Shown piece by piece: positions 23,529-25,382 of a stretch of 25,382 bases of DNA (its first letter is position 1; the number at the start of each line of letters is the position of its first letter). Location: the NCBI RefSeq assembly GCF_001557325.1, contig NZ_LSJS01000169.1, positions 1 through 25,382 on the forward strand. Reading direction: 5' to 3'. A model generated the notes under the pieces. The model ran no database searches. It had not been told where the DNA came from and saw only the letters and a list, made by a program, of their open reading frames with translations. This DNA is from Erythrobacter donghaensis (lineage in GTDB: Bacteria; Pseudomonadota; Alphaproteobacteria; Sphingomonadales; Sphingomonadaceae). The position numbers were made by a program, and so were the translations under genes.

Positions 23529-24344
23529 GTGCGCTGGGTGACCGCCAATCCCGAGCGGCGCGGCAGTCTGCTGCTCGGCGCGGCGCCGCTGCTGGTGCTG
23601 GCGCTCGGCTACGTCATCGCCGCCGCCGCGCGCCATGCCGACAACCCCGCCGAAAAGATCCTGCCGCTTCCGGGAGCGATGGCGGCGGCGATGGCGGGGC
23701 TGTTGTTCGAGCCCGATCCGCTCTCGGGGCAATATCTGTTCTGGGCCGACACCGCCGCGAGCCTGTGGCGGCTCGGCGCGGGGCTGGGGATCGCGACGCT
23801 CTCGGCGCTGCTGGTCGGCCTGATGCTGGGCGCCCTGCCGCCGGTTCGCAGCACTCTCGGGCCGCTCGTCACCGGGATCGCGGTGATCCCGCCGATCGCG
23901 CTGCTGCCGATCCTGTTCATCACCTTCGGCCTCGGCGAGGCTGCCAAGGTGGCGCTGATCGTGATCGGCGTCGCGCCCTTCATGATCCGCGATGTCGCCG
24001 GCCACATCGGTGCCCTGCCGCGCGAGCAGGTGGTCAAGGCGCTCACGCTCGGCGCCAATTCCTGGGGCGTGATCCTGCGCGTCGCCTTGCCGCAGGCGCT
24101 GCCTCGCCTGTTCGAGGCCCTGCGCCTCTCGCTCGGCCCCGCATGGGTGTTCCTGATCTCGGCCGAGGCGATCGCCGCCGACGTCGGCCTCGGCTACCGC
24201 ATCTTCCTCGTGCGGCGCTATCTCGCGATGGACGTGATCATCCCTTACGTGGCGTGGATCGCGCTGCTGGCGGTTCTGATGGACTTGGCCCTCACCTTCG
24301 CCAGCCGCCGCCTGTTCGGCTGGGCCCATCTGGGGACGCGCTGA
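23529..24344 (+). CDS. ABC importer permease (NitT/TauT type)
   Basis: A 271-residue inner-membrane protein with several hydrophobic spans and the cytoplasmic coupling (EAA-like) loop ALTLGANSWGVILRVALPQA from about residue 171, followed by LRLSLGPAWVFLISAEAI, as in BPD_transp_1 permeases of the nitrate/taurine/sulfonate group. It starts with GTG 4 bp after the binding-protein stop and ends 3 bp before the ATPase start, so the three genes form one transcription unit. As the only permease, it probably acts as a homodimer with two copies of the ATPase. Confidence 0.9.
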   Translation: MRWVTANPERRGSLLLGAAPLLVLALGYVIAAAARHADNPAEKILPLPGAMAAAMAGLLFEPDPLSGQYLFWADTAASLWRLGAGLGIATLSALLVGLMLGALPPVRSTLGPLVTGIAVIPPIALLPILFITFGLGEAAKVALIVIGVAPFMIRDVAGHIGALPREQVVKALTLGANSWGVILRVALPQALPRLFEALRLSLGPAWVFLISAEAIAADVGLGYRIFLVRRYLAMDVIIPYVAWIALLAVLMDLALTFASRRLFGWAHLGTR

Positions 24345-24347
24345 GCC

Positions 24348-25136
24348 ATGCTGTCCCTGCGCAACCTCTGGGTCGAATATGGCGAGAAGGTGGTGCTCGA
24401 ACGCATCACGATCGATATTGCCGAGAGGAGCTTCGTCTCGATCATCGGCCCCTCGGGGGCGGGCAAGAGCAGCCTGCTGCGCGTGATCCTCGGGCAGGAG
24501 CAGCCGAGCCGGGGGCGTATCACCCTCGACGGGGCGCCGCTCCCCGCCGAATGCGGGCCGGACCGCGGCGTGGTGTTCCAGCGCTATTCGGTGTTCCCGC
24601 ATCTGACCGTGCTCGGCAATGTGCTGCTGGGTCTCGAATTTGCCGCCTCGCCCTTCACCGCGCGGCTGTTCGGCAGCGCGCGGCAGGCGGGCGTCGCCGA
24701 GGCCGAGGCAATGCTTGACGAGGTCGGCCTCGCCGACAGCCGCCATCTCTACCCGGCGCAGATGTCGGGCGGGATGCAGCAGCGCTTGGCAATCGCGCAG
24801 GCGCTGATCAAGCGCCCGCGCATCCTGCTGCTCGATGAGCCCTTCGGCGCGCTCGATCCGGGCATCAGGGGCGACATGCACGCGCTCATCACCCGCCTGT
24901 GGCGCGAGCACGGGCTGACGATCATCATGGTCACCCACGACATCAAGGAGGCCTTCGGGCTCGGCACGCGGGTGCTCACGCTCGACAAGCGCCGCCACGA
25001 TCCGCACGCGCCGCACCGCTACGGGGCAGGGGTGGTCTACGACCTCGAACTGACCCGCAAGCAGCCTCCCGACGTCCCGCCGGAGCTGGAGCGGGAAGAG
25101 GTCGGTATTACGATTGACACGATAGGTAATAATTGA
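24348..25136 (+). CDS. ABC importer ATPase
   Basis: A 262-residue cytoplasmic ATPase with Walker A GPSGAGKSS (residues 34-42), Q-loop VVFQRY, signature MSGGMQQRL (139-147), Walker B ILLLDEPFGALD (159-170) and the H-switch MVTHDI (194-199). A C-terminal tail of about 40 residues (after VYDLEL) extends beyond the nucleotide-binding core, as in NitT/TauT-type ATPases beside urea-type binding proteins. The final 10 or so codons overlap the second palindromic operator (25106-25131), so the end of the coding sequence also serves as regulatory DNA for the next gene. Confidence 0.93.
   Translation: MLSLRNLWVEYGEKVVLERITIDIAERSFVSIIGPSGAGKSSLLRVILGQEQPSRGRITLDGAPLPAECGPDRGVVFQRYSVFPHLTVLGNVLLGLEFAASPFTARLFGSARQAGVAEAEAMLDEVGLADSRHLYPAQMSGGMQQRLAIAQALIKRPRILLLDEPFGALDPGIRGDMHALITRLWREHGLTIIMVTHDIKEAFGLGTRVLTLDKRRHDPHAPHRYGAGVVYDLELTRKQPPDVPPELEREEVGITIDTIGNN
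25106..25131. promoter_or_regulatory. 26-bp palindrome before the NikR-like gene (candidate NikR box B)
   Basis: TATTAC (25106-25111) and GTAATA (25126-25131) form a perfect 6-bp dyad with a 14-bp spacer, the same outer half-sites and total length as box A. It lies in the last codons of the ATPase gene and ends 6 bp before the regulator's first ATG, suiting autoregulation. The TTGACA inside it (25114-25119) is too close to the start codon to serve a normal promoter for this gene. Confidence 0.6.
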
Positions 25137-25137
25137 G

Positions 25138-25382
25138 ATGCCCGGCAGCATGAGCCCCCCCGAAAACTCGCGGCCCGAACCGGCCAGGCTGGCGCGCCTC
25201 TCGATGAGCCTGCCGGCCGAGCTGTTCCGCCAGCTCGACCTGATGGTGGAGGAGCGAGGGCTGCCGTCGCGCTCGCAGCTGATCGCCGAACTGATCCGCC
25301 ACGCGCTCGCCGAGCACGAGGCGCTGACGCGGCCGGACGAGACGCTCGCGGGGACGGTGACGATCGTCTACCAGGGCGGGGG
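25138..25382 (+). CDS. nikR: NikR-type ribbon-helix-helix regulator (partial, cut by window end)
   Basis: 81 codons are visible, with no stop before the window end. After a 15-residue Pro/Glu-rich lead, RLARLSMSLPAELFRQLD, then GLPSRSQLIAELIRHAL, match the DNA-binding ribbon and two helices of NikR, closest to the Helicobacter form (R-x-S-x-S-L and SRSEL). The following GTVTIVYQGG corresponds to the start of the metal-binding ACT-like domain. The His and Cys nickel ligands would lie beyond 25382 and cannot be checked. The start is ATG 25138, 1 bp after the ATPase stop, with only a weak ribosome-binding site; ATG 25150 is an alternative. A CopG-type regulator without metal binding is the main alternative. 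It probably controls the two palindromes and hence the ABC and propeller genes. Confidence 0.75.
   Translation, partial: MPGSMSPPENSRPEPARLARLSMSLPAELFRQLDLMVEERGLPSRSQLIAELIRHALAEHEALTRPDETLAGTVTIVYQGG

Noticed and set aside
25114..25119. TTGACA inside box B as a -35 for nikR
   Set aside because: A 17-bp spacer would put the -10 at or after the start codon.

Overview
The window is GC-rich, densely coding and laid out like an alphaproteobacterial chromosome. The glycogen proteins, the alginate-export-type porin, the abundant Tat and lipoprotein signals and the FecA-like TonB receptor suggest a sphingomonad, perhaps Erythrobacteraceae. This placement is inferred from protein style and not proven. 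I see no rRNA, tRNA, CRISPR array, transposase or phage gene.

Region 1 (about 1-5336, + strand) is a probable four-gene operon for the cell envelope: a Tat-exported polyphenol-oxidase-type tyrosinase, a YceI-family lipoprotein, an alginate-export-family outer-membrane barrel and a Tat-exported amidohydrolase. All four products are predicted to act outside the cytoplasm, which suggests periplasmic processing of an aromatic or amide compound. The substrate is unknown.

Region 2 (5405-18659) is a complete glycogen module. malQ faces away from glgP-glgB-glgC-glgA-pgm-glgX. From glgC to glgX the genes overlap by 4 bp at each junction. Synthesis (Pgm, GlgC, GlgA, GlgB) and breakdown (GlgP, GlgX, MalQ) are encoded together. 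Between glgP and glgB lies a 266-bp element with perfect 32-bp inverted terminal arms that enclose two further long stem-loops. It overlaps the glgP stop codon and ends 3 bp before the glgB start.

Region 3 (18660-25382) looks like a metal-responsive uptake module: a FecA-like TonB receptor, a seven-bladed beta-propeller envelope protein on the opposite strand, an ABC importer (lipoprotein binding protein, permease, ATPase) and, cut by the window end, a NikR-type ribbon-helix-helix regulator. Two 26-bp palindromes of the form TATTAC-N14-GTAATA lie between the divergent propeller and ABC genes and just before the regulator. They resemble the Helicobacter NikR box. The binding protein resembles the family found beside urea carboxylase, not classical NikA, so the cargo is open: nickel or a nickel chelate, or a urea/guanidine-like solute used by a nickel enzyme.

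Within region 3 a 37-residue membrane peptide on the minus strand has a near-perfect sigma-54 promoter, unlike anything else in the window.
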